From Halalkalibacter okhensis (GTDB lineage Bacteria; Bacillota; Bacilli; Bacillales; Bacillaceae_D): a stretch of DNA of 34,626 bases. Location of the stretch: assembly GCF_000787375.1 (NCBI RefSeq), contig NZ_JRJU01000043.1:1-34626 (forward strand), in the 5' to 3' direction. The notes below the pieces were generated by a model. It had not been told where the DNA came from, made no database searches, and saw only the letters and a program-made list of their open reading frames with translations. This document shows, piece after piece, positions 34,557-34,626 of the stretch. The translations under genes were made by a program, and so were the position numbers. How positions within the stretch are numbered: the stretch's first letter is position 1; each line of letters begins with the position of its first letter.

Positions 34557-34626
34557 TTACTTCTTCAAGTAATCATTTTTATTTGTTTGTCTAGCACGTG
34601 CGATGGAAAGAGATTGACTAGGAACG
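34557..34626 (-). CDS. glmU: Bifunctional GlmU, 3' end only (partial)
   Basis: The right edge of the window carries an open minus-strand frame ending at the TAA at 34557-34559. It encodes VPSQSLSIARARQTNKNDYL followed by two lysines, which matches the C-terminus of UDP-N-acetylglucosamine pyrophosphorylase/glucosamine-1-phosphate acetyltransferase. glmU precedes prs in Bacillus, so the context agrees. The rest of the gene lies outside the window. Confidence 0.8.
   Translation of the reverse strand, partial: VPSQSLSIARARQTNKNDYLKK

Overview
The window is a chromosomal segment of an endospore-forming Bacillaceae bacterium (Firmicutes, low to moderate GC). Nearly every gene lies on the minus strand, and the order matches the conserved origin-proximal block of Bacillus subtilis from glmU-prs to lysS. 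The sporulation genes fin, spoVT, yabP, yabQ, spoIIE, yabS and yabT identify a spore former. The species cannot be named from the sequence alone.

Transcription runs from high to low coordinates. At the right edge are the last codons of glmU, then prs, the ctc-type ribosomal protein L25 gene, pth, fin, mfd and spoVT. Next come a flippase-like membrane protein (yabM), mazG, rqcP, the sporulation pair yabP-yabQ, divIC, the S1-domain gene yabR and a single tRNA-Met. spoIIE follows a 512-bp non-coding stretch that carries a tandem hairpin array. Beyond a second unusual intergenic element lie yabS, yabT, a two-gene ThrE-type threonine/serine exporter, tilS, hpt, ftsH, coaX, hslO and cysK. Then come a DUF421/YetF membrane protein, the folate cluster pabB-pabA-pabC-folP-folB-folK with a small HTH gene and dusB, and lysS. 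At the extreme left are two tandem strong promoters that look like the P1/P2 pair of an rRNA operon lying outside the window.

The genes combine nucleotide and cofactor supply (prs, hpt, coaX, pab/fol, cysK), translation and its quality control (pth, L25, rqcP, yabR, tilS, lysS, dusB, tRNA-Met), stress and repair (mfd, hslO, ftsH, mazG), division (divIC) and sporulation control. Promoter-like sequences fit these roles: a 22-bp-spaced Spo0A-type promoter before spoIIE, sigma-F-like sites before fin and yabS, a sigma-G-like site before spoVT, a sigma-E-like site before yabP and a sigma-B-like site before the L25 gene.

The coding content is ordinary. The unusual material is non-coding: (i) about four and a half copies of a 52-bp tandem repeat, each with a 10-bp-arm hairpin, upstream of spoIIE; (ii) a GC-rich element between spoIIE and yabS flanked by two related palindromes with the same 7-nt loop; and (iii) a run of (G/U)AG triplets over the pabA ribosome-binding site that resembles a TRAP site. 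No insertion sequence, prophage or CRISPR array was seen.
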